From Streptomyces tsukubensis (GTDB lineage Bacteria; Actinomycetota; Actinomycetes; Streptomycetales; Streptomycetaceae): a stretch of DNA of 64,000 nucleotides. The stretch lies in the NCBI RefSeq assembly GCF_009296025.1, contig NZ_CP045178.1:7254001-7318000 (forward strand), in the 5' to 3' direction. How positions within the stretch are numbered: position 1 is the stretch's first letter; each line of letters opens with the position of its first letter. Made by a program: the position numbers and the translations under genes. Of this stretch, positions 24,592-33,275 are shown piece by piece. The notes under the pieces were generated by a model. The model saw only the letters and a list, made by a program, of their open reading frames with translations. It was not told where the DNA came from and did no database searches.

Positions 24592-25671
24592 TCACTCGCC
24601 CGCGAGTACCTGCCCGAGGTCGTACCCGACCGGTTCCTCCAATTGGCCGTACGTGCAGCTCTCCGGCGCGCGGTCCGGCCGCCACCTGCGGAACTGGGCG
24701 GTGTGCCGGAAGCGGCTGTGCCCCTCGGGCGCCCCTTCCATATGGTCGTAGGCCACCTCGCAGACCCGTTCGGGGCGCAGTGGTACCCATGACAGGTCCT
24801 TCTTCCCCGACCAGCGGCTCGGCGCGCCCGGCAGCCGCGCCGACTCGTGGGCGCTCTCCTCGGCCCAGGCCGCCCACGGGTGGTCCGAGGCGTCGGTGAG
24901 CCGCCACGGCTCCAACTCCTCCACCAGCTCCGCCCTCCGTTTCATCGGGAACGCGGCACAGACCCCCACGTGCTGGAGTGCGCCCTCCCCGTCGTGGAGG
25001 CCGAGCAGCAGCGAGCCGACGACCGGGCCGCTCTTGTGGAAGCGGTAGCCGGCCACCACACAGTCGGCCGTGCGTTCGTGCTTGATCTTGTACATGGCGC
25101 GGATGTTCTGCCGATAGGGCAGATCGAGCGGTTTGGCGACGATTCCGTCGAGCCCCGCGCCCTCGAACCGTTCGAACCAGACCCCGGCCACCTCGGGGTC
25201 GGTGGTCGCGGGCGCCAGGTGGACGGGTGGCCCCACCCCGGCGAACACGTCCTCAAGCAGTGCCCTCCGTGCGTGCTGCGCCCTGCCGGTCAGCGCCTCG
25301 TCGCCCAGCGCCAGCAGGTCGAAGGCGACGAACGACGCCGGGGTGCGCTCCGCCAGTGTGCGGACCCGCGAGGCCGCCGGATGGACGCGCTCCGTCAGGG
25401 CGTCGAAGTCGAGGCGGCCCTCCCGCGTGACGACGATCTCGCCGTCGAGGACACAGCGCTCGGGGAGCCGCTCGGCCAGCGAGGCCACCAGCTCGGGGAA
25501 GTACCGCGTCAACGGCTTGCCTGTGCGGCTGCCGAGCTCCAGCTCGTCCCCGTCGCGGAAGACGATCGCGCGGAACCCGTCCCACTTCGCCTCGTACTGC
25601 ATTCCGTCAGGGATCCTCGCGACGGATTTGGCGAGCATCGGCTTGACGGGAGGCATCACTGGCAGGTGCAT
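24592..25671 (-). CDS. ligC: ATP-dependent DNA ligase (LigC type)
   Basis: The 359-residue protein carries the nucleotidyltransferase motifs in order: motif I EAKWDGFR with adenylated Lys29, SRTGKPLTRYFPEL, DGEIVV, FVAFDLLAL, EGIVAK-like DGIVAKPL, and motif V YKIKHER. An OB domain follows. It seals DNA nicks and in actinobacteria supports end joining and excision repair. The LigD-type polymerase gene diverges only 56 bp away, strongly suggesting shared regulation. The ATG at 25671 has no obvious Shine-Dalgarno sequence. Confidence 0.93.
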   Translation of the reverse strand: MHLPVMPPVKPMLAKSVARIPDGMQYEAKWDGFRAIVFRDGDELELGSRTGKPLTRYFPELVASLAERLPERCVLDGEIVVTREGRLDFDALTERVHPAASRVRTLAERTPASFVAFDLLALGDEALTGRAQHARRALLEDVFAGVGPPVHLAPATTDPEVAGVWFERFEGAGLDGIVAKPLDLPYRQNIRAMYKIKHERTADCVVAGYRFHKSGPVVGSLLLGLHDGEGALQHVGVCAAFPMKRRAELVEELEPWRLTDASDHPWAAWAEESAHESARLPGAPSRWSGKKDLSWVPLRPERVCEVAYDHMEGAPEGHSRFRHTAQFRRWRPDRAPESCTYGQLEEPVGYDLGQVLAGE

Positions 25672-25689
25672 AGGGAGATTGTTACGCCG

Positions 25690-25702
25690 ATATGCGGCAT
25701 AT
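25690..25702. promoter_or_regulatory. Palindrome in the shared LigC/LigD-polymerase promoter
   Basis: ATATGC and GCATAT flank a single G in the 56-bp gap between the two divergent start codons. It could be an operator or overlap the -10 boxes of two back-to-back promoters. Confidence 0.45.
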
Positions 25703-25727
25703 GCGCGCCCGGCCTACGGTGGCGGAC

Positions 25728-26864
25728 ATGGGAGAAGCGGTCGAGCTGACAGCGGGCGGGCGGACGGTACGCCTGTCCAGCCCCGCCAAGGTCTACTTTC
25801 CCGAGCGCGGCTTCACCAAGCTGGACGTCGCCCACTACTACCTCGCGGTCGGCGACGGGATCACCCGCGCCCTGCGCGACCGACCCACCACCCTCCAGCG
25901 CTGGCCCGAGGGGGTCGGCGGCGAGTCCTTCTTCCAGAAACGCGTACCGAAGAACCTGCCCGACTGGATCCCCACCGCCCACATCGCCTTCCCCAGCGGA
26001 CGCTCGGCCGACGAGATGTGCCCCACCGAACCCGCCGCCGTACTGTGGGCCGCCAACCTCGGGGCGCTGACCTTCCACCCCTGGGCCGTACGCCGGGACG
26101 ACCCCGACCACCCCGACGAACTGCGTATCGACCTCGACCCGCAGCCGGGCACCGGGTTCGAGGAGGCCGTCAGGGTCGCCCACGAACTGCGCGCCCTCCT
26201 CGAAGGGCTCGGTCTGCGCGGCTGGCCCAAGACCTCCGGCGGGCGCGGCCTGCACGTCTTCGTGCCGATCGAGCCCCGCTGGGACTTCACCGGCGTCCGG
26301 CGCGCCGCCATCGCCGTCGGCCGCGAACTGGAGCGCAGGATGCCGGGCAAGGTGACGACCGCCTGGTGGAAGGAGGAGCGCGGCGAGCGGATCTTCGTCG
26401 ACTACAACCAGAACTCCCGCGACCGCACCATCGCCTCCGCCTACTCCCTGCGCGCCCAGCCGCACGCCCCGGTCTCCGCCCCGCTGCGCTGGGAGGAGCT
26501 TGACGACATCGGCCCGAAGGACTTCGACCTGGTTTCCATGCCCGTCCGCTACCGCGAACTGGGCGACGTGCACGCCGACATGGACGACCACGCCTTCAGT
26601 CTCGACCCGCTGCTCGAACTGGCGGAGCGCGACGAACGCGACCACGGCCTCGGTGACCTGCCCTATCCGCCGGACTATCCCAAGATGCCGGGCGAGCCCA
26701 AACGGGTTCAGCCCAGCCGGGCCAAGGCCACGCGCAGGGAGCACGGTCGAGCCGATGGCGCGGGCGTGGACGGAGGCGACGGCGGTGGCAAGGGCGACGG
26801 CAGGAGCGCACGGCGAGCATCCGGCAGGGCCGAGGCCGCGCGGAGAGCAGAGGACGGGGCGTAG
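25728..26864 (+). CDS. LigD-type polymerase/primase domain protein (non-homologous end joining)
   Basis: The 378-residue protein is a stand-alone prim-pol. RLSSPAKVYFPERGFTKLDVAHYY opens the domain, the metal-binding aspartates are Asp135 and Asp137 (RIDLDPQP), and His176 lies in TSGGRGLHVFVP; AWWKEERGERIFVDYNQNSRDRTIASAYSLR closes the core. It adds nucleotides or ribonucleotides at broken DNA ends, normally with Ku and a ligase. The ATG at 25728 matches the family start. About 60 C-terminal residues are a basic Gly/Arg/Ala tail. Ku is not in this window. Confidence 0.9.
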   Translation: MGEAVELTAGGRTVRLSSPAKVYFPERGFTKLDVAHYYLAVGDGITRALRDRPTTLQRWPEGVGGESFFQKRVPKNLPDWIPTAHIAFPSGRSADEMCPTEPAAVLWAANLGALTFHPWAVRRDDPDHPDELRIDLDPQPGTGFEEAVRVAHELRALLEGLGLRGWPKTSGGRGLHVFVPIEPRWDFTGVRRAAIAVGRELERRMPGKVTTAWWKEERGERIFVDYNQNSRDRTIASAYSLRAQPHAPVSAPLRWEELDDIGPKDFDLVSMPVRYRELGDVHADMDDHAFSLDPLLELAERDERDHGLGDLPYPPDYPKMPGEPKRVQPSRAKATRREHGRADGAGVDGGDGGGKGDGRSARRASGRAEAARRAEDGA

Positions 26865-26870
26865 ACGCGT

Positions 26871-28196
26871 ATGACGCAGGAGCCCGGAAGCCGCGAGGAC
26901 CGGCCAGGAAACGGTGCTAACAGGTCAGGAAGCGGTGCGGACAGGTCAGGAAGCGGTGCGGAACGGCCGGATGCGGCGGAAGGGGCCGCCCGGCCCGCCG
27001 ACCCCGCAGCCCGGCCAGGAGCCACCGCCGCCGACCCTCCGGGCCCGTCAGGAGCCACTCCCGCCGAACCCGCGTGGGCCCACCACGCGGAGCACCGCGC
27101 GCACGGTGAGGCACCCGGCGCGCAGGACGTGCCGCACGGTACCCACGGCCCGCACGGCGCCCACGGCAGGAAGCCGACGGCGGGGGAGCGGTGGACGGCC
27201 TTCAAGAATTCGCCGTTCCTCCCCGCCACCGTGCTGGTCTTCATCCTCGCGATCGCCGCCGGCCTGTTCGCCGGCTCCTACACGTACTCGATGGCCAACC
27301 CGACGCCCCGGCACATCCCGACCGGCGTTGTCGGCGAGCACCCCTCCGCCCGCGGGGAGAAGTTCGTCCAGGGTATGGAGAAGTCCCTCTCCGCCTCGCT
27401 GAGCCTGCACACCTATGACACGTACGGCGAGGCGCGGAACGCCATGGACGAGCAGAAGATCTTCGCGATCATGCGGGAGAGTCCCAAGGGCGTCGAGCTG
27501 GACCTGTCGGGGGCCTCGGGCTCGTCCGTCGCCCAACTGCTCGCGCAGGCGGCGCCGCAGGTCGGCAAGGGGGTCGGCGTGCCGGTCTCGGTGAAGGACC
27601 TCAAGCCGCTCGCGAAGGGCGACCCGCGGGGGCTCGCGCTGTTCTACATCTCGCTGGCCGCCGTCATCATCGGCTTCGTCGGCGCGATCCAGCTCAGTGT
27701 GCAGGCCCGCGCCCTCAACCCGGCCGAGCGGATCGCCTACACCATCGCCTACTCCCTCGTCGGCGCCTTCGCCATCGCCGCGGTGGTGGACTGGTGGCTC
27801 GGCGCGCTCGATCTGCCCTTCGTGCATTCGTGGCTGATCCTGGCCTTCACCATGTTCACCTCCGGCATGGTCTTCACCATGTTCAACACCCTGCTCGGCC
27901 GGTGGGCGATGATCCCGACCTGGGGTGTGATGGTCCTGCTCGGCAACCCGTCGTCGGGCGGGGCGGTCTCCTGGCCGCTGCTGCCCTCGGTACTCGGGCA
28001 CATCGGCCAGTGGCTGCCGCCCGGCGCCTCCGTCAACGCCCAGCACACCGCGGTCTACTTCCGCGGCCACCAGCACCTGTTCCCGTATCTCGTACTGGCC
28101 GTGTGGGCCCTGGTCTCCTGCTCGGTCTTCTGGATCTGGCGCCACCGGCACCCCGGAGGGCGCGGTCGCGTGCCCACGCACGCGACCGCGCCCTGA
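26871..28196 (+). CDS. ABC-2-like/DUF3533-type integral membrane protein
   Basis: The 441-residue protein starts with 100 residues of Gly/Ser/Pro/His-rich low complexity, including RSGSGA repeats and a HGTHGPHGAHG stretch. One helix follows (PATVLVFILAIAAGLFAGSYTYS), then a roughly 120-residue outer domain, then five more helices and a short basic tail. This one-plus-five topology resembles the YhgE/Pip and DUF3533 group of membrane proteins. Function is unknown; family members are linked to export or phage reception. It begins seven bases after the polymerase gene and is probably cotranscribed with it. Confidence 0.68.
   Translation: MTQEPGSREDRPGNGANRSGSGADRSGSGAERPDAAEGAARPADPAARPGATAADPPGPSGATPAEPAWAHHAEHRAHGEAPGAQDVPHGTHGPHGAHGRKPTAGERWTAFKNSPFLPATVLVFILAIAAGLFAGSYTYSMANPTPRHIPTGVVGEHPSARGEKFVQGMEKSLSASLSLHTYDTYGEARNAMDEQKIFAIMRESPKGVELDLSGASGSSVAQLLAQAAPQVGKGVGVPVSVKDLKPLAKGDPRGLALFYISLAAVIIGFVGAIQLSVQARALNPAERIAYTIAYSLVGAFAIAAVVDWWLGALDLPFVHSWLILAFTMFTSGMVFTMFNTLLGRWAMIPTWGVMVLLGNPSSGGAVSWPLLPSVLGHIGQWLPPGASVNAQHTAVYFRGHQHLFPYLVLAVWALVSCSVFWIWRHRHPGGRGRVPTHATAP
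28158..28193 (+). terminator. Hairpin overlapping the end of the membrane-protein gene
   Basis: A perfect 15-bp stem (28158-28172 with 28179-28193) with a 6-nt loop ends one base before the TGA. It probably terminates the gene while encoding its last residues. The region to 28295 has no other feature. Confidence 0.75.
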
Positions 28197-28295
28197 CCCG
28201 GGGCGACCGGTGGATTCCGGTCGGCACCTGTGGTGGCCGCCTCTGCTCGATACCGAGGACCGATGGTGGCCACGCCGGTTCAGTACCCGTGGTGA

Positions 28296-30533
28296 CTACG
28301 ACAGCGGCTTCACGCGGACGTCCCGGTAGGAGATGACGTCGGACGTGCTGTGCACCTGGAGCCCGATGTAGCCGGAGGCGTACCGCCGTCCGTCGGTGCC
28401 CTGGTCACCGTCGCGCGGCGGGGTGAACTCCTGGCCGCCGGTGTTGTCGAACTCGTTGAGCAGGACACCGTTGCGGAAGATCTGGTAGTGCTGATCGACC
28501 ACGCGGATCTCGTAATCGTTCCAGGTGCCCTTCTCCGTGACCCCGGCGCCCGCCAGGCCCACCCGGTCGAAGCCGTAGACCGACCCCGTCTTGTAGATGT
28601 CGCCGTCCGGCTTGTCGAGGATCTGGATCTCGTGGCCGTGGTTGATGGCGACCCACTCGGGACGGGACTCGTCCGGGTTGTCGTGGACCTGCGGGAATCG
28701 GACGAAAACACCGCCGTTGGCGTTGCCGTTGCCCGGGGCGTCATCCCTGAACTGGAGCTTCACCGAGAAGTCGTCGTACTTCCGCTCGGGGAACCACAGC
28801 ATGCCCATGCCGTCCACGGTGGTGGAACTGGTGATGGAGCCGTCGTCGTTGAGCCCGAACTTGCCGCCGCCCACCTGCTCCCACTTGTCGAACGACTCCT
28901 TCGTGCCGTCCAGGATGGTGCGGTAGCCCGTGGTCTGGCCGGGCGTGCCGATGCCCGACTCCTTGGCGGCCTGGTTGATGGCCTTGCGCTCGCGCGCGTC
29001 GATGACGTTCTCGGACCGCAGCTCGGCGAGGACGGTGGTCACGTGCTTGAGGAACAGCGCGTTCGACGACCAGTCCTTCTCGTCCTCGATCCGCTCGTTG
29101 ATCCGGCAGCGGTTCTCCGTGATCCGGTTCGGCACCCCGGAGTCGACCGTGCCCACGATGACCGTCCTGCGCTCGTCGAACTCGGCGCAGCCGGGCGCGG
29201 GAACCCCGCCGCCGGCGGCGACGGTCAGCGCGAGGGTCTTCGCCTCGGAGGCGTTGCCCACCTTGTCCGTCGCCCGGTAGGCCACGGTGTGCCTGCCCAC
29301 CCGGTCGAGGACGACCGGAGCGGTGTACGCCAGGTAGGGGCCGCCGTCGAGCGAGTACTCGACCTTGTCCACCCCCGACTCGTCGTCGGTCGCGGTCACG
29401 GTCACCTTGGCGCTCTTGAGGTACGCGCCGTCGGAGTTCTTGGAGCCCTCCACCTTCGCCGACACCTCGGGTGCCGTGGTGTCCTTCGGCGGCGGGGCGA
29501 CCACCGTGAAGTCGACCTTCTTCTCGGCCGCGGCGTTGCCGGCCTTGTCGGTGGCGCGGTAGCGGACCGTCTGCGCCCCGACCTTGTCGACCGCCACCGG
29601 AGCGGTGTACGGCTGCCAGGCACCGTCGGCGCCGAGGGCGTACTCGATGGTGTTGACGCCCGAGCCGGTGTCGGAGGCCGACACCGTGACCGTCGCGGTA
29701 CCGACGTAGGCGCCGTCGGTGTTCTTCTCACCGCTGACCGTCGCCGAGGTCTCCGGCGGCGTCCGGTCGTCCGTCGGCAGCGGCGCCACCGTGAAGTCGA
29801 CCTTCTTCTCGGCCGCGGCGTTGCCGGCCTTGTCGGTGGCGCGGTAGCGGACCGTCCGCGCCCCGACCTCGTCCACCACGACAGGCGTGGTGTACGGCTG
29901 CCAGGCACCGTCCGCGCCGAGGGCGTACTCGATGGTGTCGACGCCGGAGCCCTCGTCGGTCGCGGCCAGGGTCACCGTGGCGGAGCCGACGTAGGCGCCG
30001 TCGGCGTTCTTGTCGCCCGACACCGTCGCCGAGGTCTCGGGAGCGGTGGTGTCGTCGCCGCCTCCGCCGTCCGTCACGACCAGGGTGCCCGCCATGGTGA
30101 GGTGGCCGGGGATGGTGCAGTGGTAGCGGTAGGTGCCCGGGGTGAGGTTCACCTCGGCCGTGTGCTTGCCGCCCTCCGCGTCGCTCGGGTTGGCCAGGAT
30201 GTTGAGGTTCACATCATTGTTGTAGGCCGGGTCGGAGACGTCGAACGTCAGGGTGTGCGGCATCCCCGTGTCGTTGCCGGTCGCCGTGGAGTTCTCGAAG
30301 ACGATCGTCGCGGGGCCCGCGACGGCGGTGGTGGGCGCCGACGCGTACTTCGTGATGTCGTTGCCCGCGGTCCAGGTCAGGGTCTGCGCCGCGGCCTTCT
30401 CGCCGGTCGCCCCCGCGGCCCTGGTGTCACCCATGGCGGCGGTCGACGTCAGACCGAGGATCAGTCCCACGGAGGCGAGCAGCGCCAGCCAGAGCCGAGG
30501 CGCTCTTCGCCGGTGGACGGGTGTTCTCTGCAC
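28296..30533 (-). CDS. Secreted cupredoxin / Ig-like / 3-keto-disaccharide hydrolase fusion
   Basis: The 745-residue protein has a signal peptide (RAPRLWLALLASVGLILGLTSTAAMG). A plastocyanin-like domain follows (about 45-155) with type-1 copper ligands: His in GMPHTLTF, and Cys, His and Met in YHCTIPGHLTMAG. Three OmpL47-type beta repeats come next, each with a DGAY...GSGVDTIEYALGADGAW...VRYRATDKAGN pattern. A DUF1080/3-keto-disaccharide hydrolase domain follows (FPERKYDDFSVKLQFRDD, GVFVRFPQ, HEIQILDK). The GTG at 30533 overlaps the TAG of the upstream gene and AAGGAGG lies five bases before it. It is thus translationally coupled to the sugar-dehydrogenase gene. It should act outside the cell. 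Confidence 0.85.
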   Translation of the reverse strand: MQRTPVHRRRAPRLWLALLASVGLILGLTSTAAMGDTRAAGATGEKAAAQTLTWTAGNDITKYASAPTTAVAGPATIVFENSTATGNDTGMPHTLTFDVSDPAYNNDVNLNILANPSDAEGGKHTAEVNLTPGTYRYHCTIPGHLTMAGTLVVTDGGGGDDTTAPETSATVSGDKNADGAYVGSATVTLAATDEGSGVDTIEYALGADGAWQPYTTPVVVDEVGARTVRYRATDKAGNAAAEKKVDFTVAPLPTDDRTPPETSATVSGEKNTDGAYVGTATVTVSASDTGSGVNTIEYALGADGAWQPYTAPVAVDKVGAQTVRYRATDKAGNAAAEKKVDFTVVAPPPKDTTAPEVSAKVEGSKNSDGAYLKSAKVTVTATDDESGVDKVEYSLDGGPYLAYTAPVVLDRVGRHTVAYRATDKVGNASEAKTLALTVAAGGGVPAPGCAEFDERRTVIVGTVDSGVPNRITENRCRINERIEDEKDWSSNALFLKHVTTVLAELRSENVIDARERKAINQAAKESGIGTPGQTTGYRTILDGTKESFDKWEQVGGGKFGLNDDGSITSSTTVDGMGMLWFPERKYDDFSVKLQFRDDAPGNGNANGGVFVRFPQVHDNPDESRPEWVAINHGHEIQILDKPDGDIYKTGSVYGFDRVGLAGAGVTEKGTWNDYEIRVVDQHYQIFRNGVLLNEFDNTGGQEFTPPRDGDQGTDGRRYASGYIGLQVHSTSDVISYRDVRVKPLS

Positions 30534-33088
30534 TACGGCCTCCTTGCCAGGTCCGCGGCGGCGGGGGTCGCCGCGCCGCCCTTGTACGTCACGTGCCACA
30601 GCGACGACTTGGCGTCCGAGGTGAAGAAGCCCCGTCCGTAGTCGAGGACATACAGCGAACCGTCGGGAGCGAACTTCCAGTCCATCAGGTTCCTGATGCC
30701 GTTCTCCCCGATCGGGACGATCTTCTTCAGGGACTCGGCGTGCGTCGGGATGGAGCCCTCTCCACCCGTCTTCGGGTCGATCAGGACCGCGTGGCGCGGC
30801 TGGTCGGCGTCGTAGAGGTCACCGACGAACCACTTGCCGTCCCAGTAGGAGGGCCACTTGGTGGTGGAGGCGCTGTCCTCGTTGTAGCGGTAGACAGGAC
30901 CGTCCATGGCCGCCTGGCCGCCGCCCTTGAGCCACGGCATCAGGTAGGTGGCCTCGCTCTGCTTGTACGAGGGGACACCCTTCGCGTCGCGCGGATAGTC
31001 GGGACCGCCGCCCTGCGGCGAGTACCAGATGTTGTTGCCGGTGACGGGCGGCAGGTTGACCAGTCCGTCGTTGTTGGGCGACTCGTTCTTCGGGTGGTCG
31101 CAGTCGTACCAGCCGAGCGGCTTCGTGGGGTCGGGGAGATTACGGTCGCGGTAGGGCTGCTTGTTGCCCATGCAGTACGGCCAGCCCCGGTTGCTCGCCT
31201 TGGTGATCTGGGCGAACGTGTCGTACTTCGCCGGACCCCAGGTCTCGCTCGGCTCGCCCGCGTCGGGACCGACCCACCCCGCGTAGAGGGTGTCCGTGGC
31301 CTTGTCGATGGAGATGCGCGAAGGGTTGCGCACGCCCATCACATAGATCTCACCGCGTGTCTTGCCGCCGCCCTCCGCGGTCTCCTTGCCCGTGAAGAGG
31401 TTGCCCTCCGGCAGGGTGTAGGTGCCGTCCTGCTCCGGGTGGATGCGCAGGATCTTGCCGTTGAGGTTGTTGGTGTTGCCCGCGGTCCTGCGCGCGTCGG
31501 CGAAGGAGACACCCTTGTAGTTGGGCTGCGGGTTGTTGCCCGAGTAACCGTCGCTGAACTGGGACGAGTTGTTGTCACCCGTGGCGATGTACAGGTTGTC
31601 CTTGGAGTCCCAGGCCAGACCGCCGCCCGCGTGGCAGCACGAGTGCACCTGGACCGGCCAGGAGAGCAGCACCTTCTCCGACGACAGGTCCAGCTTGTTG
31701 GTCGTCCTGTTCAGGGTGAACCTGGAGACCTGCCGGGTCGCCATCTGCTTGTCACGGTCGAGCTTGGAGTGCGGCGTGTAGTGCAGGTACACCCAGCCGT
31801 TGTCCTCGAACCTGGGGTCGAGCTCGATACCGAGCAACCCCTCCTCGACCTTGACGAGTTCGTCGCCGCCGCCCTTGTTGCCGAAGACGGTGAGCGAACC
31901 GGCGAGGGTGACCTTCTTGGTCTTCGGGTCGTAGATGTGGATCTCGCCCTGGCCCTTGCCGACGTCCGGGTCGTTCCAGTCGGTGATCACCGGGCTGGAG
32001 GCGTCCTTGCCGCCGCGGCCGATGTAGAACACCCGGCCGTCCTTGGCGGTGACGAGGCCGTGCGGCTCGCCGATCTGGTCGTTCTGACCCGGCTGGTTGG
32101 GCTGGGTCACCCGCTCCGCCGTGTAGTTGGAGTCGATGGTCGCCTGGCAGTCGGCGCGTGAGATCCGCGTCGTCCAGAGCAGGGCGCCCCGCAGGTGCGT
32201 ACGGAAGTCGGCCTCGGAGAAGCTGTCGGTCGTACCGCCCATACCGGTGTAGAAGGACCGGCCGCCGTCGTAGTCACGGCACCAGGACACGGGGTGGTCG
32301 GCGCCGTTGGCGCCCTCGCCCGGCTTGTACGTCGTCTCGCGGACCCTGGCCACGGTGTGGACCTTGCCCGACGGGTTCTCCGCCCAGTTCAGCCACTTGT
32401 CGGGGTGCTTCCACTCCAGCGGCAGGCTCTTGGTGGCCGGGTGCTGACGGTCTCCCACCTCGACCGTGGCGCGCTGCGTGCTCGCTCCGCTGCCGTCGGT
32501 GGGGCGAGCGCCGATCAGTCCGGTGTACCACTCCGAGTACGGCTCCGTGCGAGCCGCGTCGTGGACCCCGAGGAAGCCACCGCCGGCCTTCATGTAGGCG
32601 GTGAGCCCCGCCTCCTGCTCGGCGTTGAGTACGTCTCCCGCGCCGGTCAGGAAGACCACGGCGTTGTACTTGCCGAGCTTCTTCTCATTGGTGAAGACCT
32701 TGGCGTTGCCCGAGGTCTCGATCGAGAACCGCTCGGCCGCGGGGCCGGTCTGCCCGATCTTCTCGATGGCCTCGATCCCCGCGTCCACGGTCGGCGACTC
32801 CTCGCCCACCGCCCCGTGGAAGACCAGCACCTTCACGTCGGAGCCGCCAGGAGGCGACGGCAGGGACATCGTTGTCAGCGGCGCGTCCGGGTACGGTTTC
32901 GCGCTGGCGGCGCCACTGGACATCAGCCCGGTGACCACCGCTCCAGAGAGCAGGGCGGCGGCCCAGGCCCGCCGGGCCTGCCGCCGTGTCGGCCTGCCGC
33001 GTCCTCCTGGCGCGGCCGGTCTCTCTCGTACGGGTCCCTTCGCGTTCAAGGGTCGTTGATGCGGTGCGAACCGCATGTGTTCACCCAC
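30533..33088 (-). CDS. Secreted ThuA-domain / PQQ-type sugar dehydrogenase fusion
   Basis: The 851-residue protein begins with a basic, Arg-rich signal region (RRQARRAWAAALLSGAVVTGLM) and alanine cleavage site. A ThuA-like domain follows (about 80-305: VKVLVFHGAVGEESPTVDAGIEAI, GGFLGVHDAART, RSFYTGMG). The C-terminal part is a six-bladed glucose/sorbosone-dehydrogenase propeller (EPHGLVTAKDGRVFYIGRGG, EEGLLGIELDP, VHSCCHAGGGLAWDSKDNLYIATGDN, GVRNPSRISIDKATDTLY). Such propellers oxidise sugars with PQQ or a related quinone; ThuA domains occur in trehalose-like sugar use. A start at 33076 is equally possible. It heads a coupled two-gene operon and diverges from a laccase gene. Confidence 0.85.
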   Translation of the reverse strand: MGEHMRFAPHQRPLNAKGPVRERPAAPGGRGRPTRRQARRAWAAALLSGAVVTGLMSSGAASAKPYPDAPLTTMSLPSPPGGSDVKVLVFHGAVGEESPTVDAGIEAIEKIGQTGPAAERFSIETSGNAKVFTNEKKLGKYNAVVFLTGAGDVLNAEQEAGLTAYMKAGGGFLGVHDAARTEPYSEWYTGLIGARPTDGSGASTQRATVEVGDRQHPATKSLPLEWKHPDKWLNWAENPSGKVHTVARVRETTYKPGEGANGADHPVSWCRDYDGGRSFYTGMGGTTDSFSEADFRTHLRGALLWTTRISRADCQATIDSNYTAERVTQPNQPGQNDQIGEPHGLVTAKDGRVFYIGRGGKDASSPVITDWNDPDVGKGQGEIHIYDPKTKKVTLAGSLTVFGNKGGGDELVKVEEGLLGIELDPRFEDNGWVYLHYTPHSKLDRDKQMATRQVSRFTLNRTTNKLDLSSEKVLLSWPVQVHSCCHAGGGLAWDSKDNLYIATGDNNSSQFSDGYSGNNPQPNYKGVSFADARRTAGNTNNLNGKILRIHPEQDGTYTLPEGNLFTGKETAEGGGKTRGEIYVMGVRNPSRISIDKATDTLYAGWVGPDAGEPSETWGPAKYDTFAQITKASNRGWPYCMGNKQPYRDRNLPDPTKPLGWYDCDHPKNESPNNDGLVNLPPVTGNNIWYSPQGGGPDYPRDAKGVPSYKQSEATYLMPWLKGGGQAAMDGPVYRYNEDSASTTKWPSYWDGKWFVGDLYDADQPRHAVLIDPKTGGEGSIPTHAESLKKIVPIGENGIRNLMDWKFAPDGSLYVLDYGRGFFTSDAKSSLWHVTYKGGAATPAAADLARRP

Positions 33089-33275
33089 CCCTCGTCGGTC
33101 ACAGCAACAGCGCGGATGAAGCTAGACCCCTTTTCGCGGCTCGCCAATAGCTATGACCGGGATGACACAAACTTTGTCCTGAGTGTGGATAAACGAAGGC
33201 TCCACGGCTACCGTGTGGCCGTCCTCGGGGTCTCCAGGGCCCCGCAAGTCAGGTGACTGTCAAGGGAGTTCCCTC

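Noticed and set aside
20400..28196. A biosynthetic gene cluster around the P450
   Set aside because: Neighbours are repair enzymes, a lipoprotein and an ASCH protein; no synthase, tailoring or export genes accompany it.
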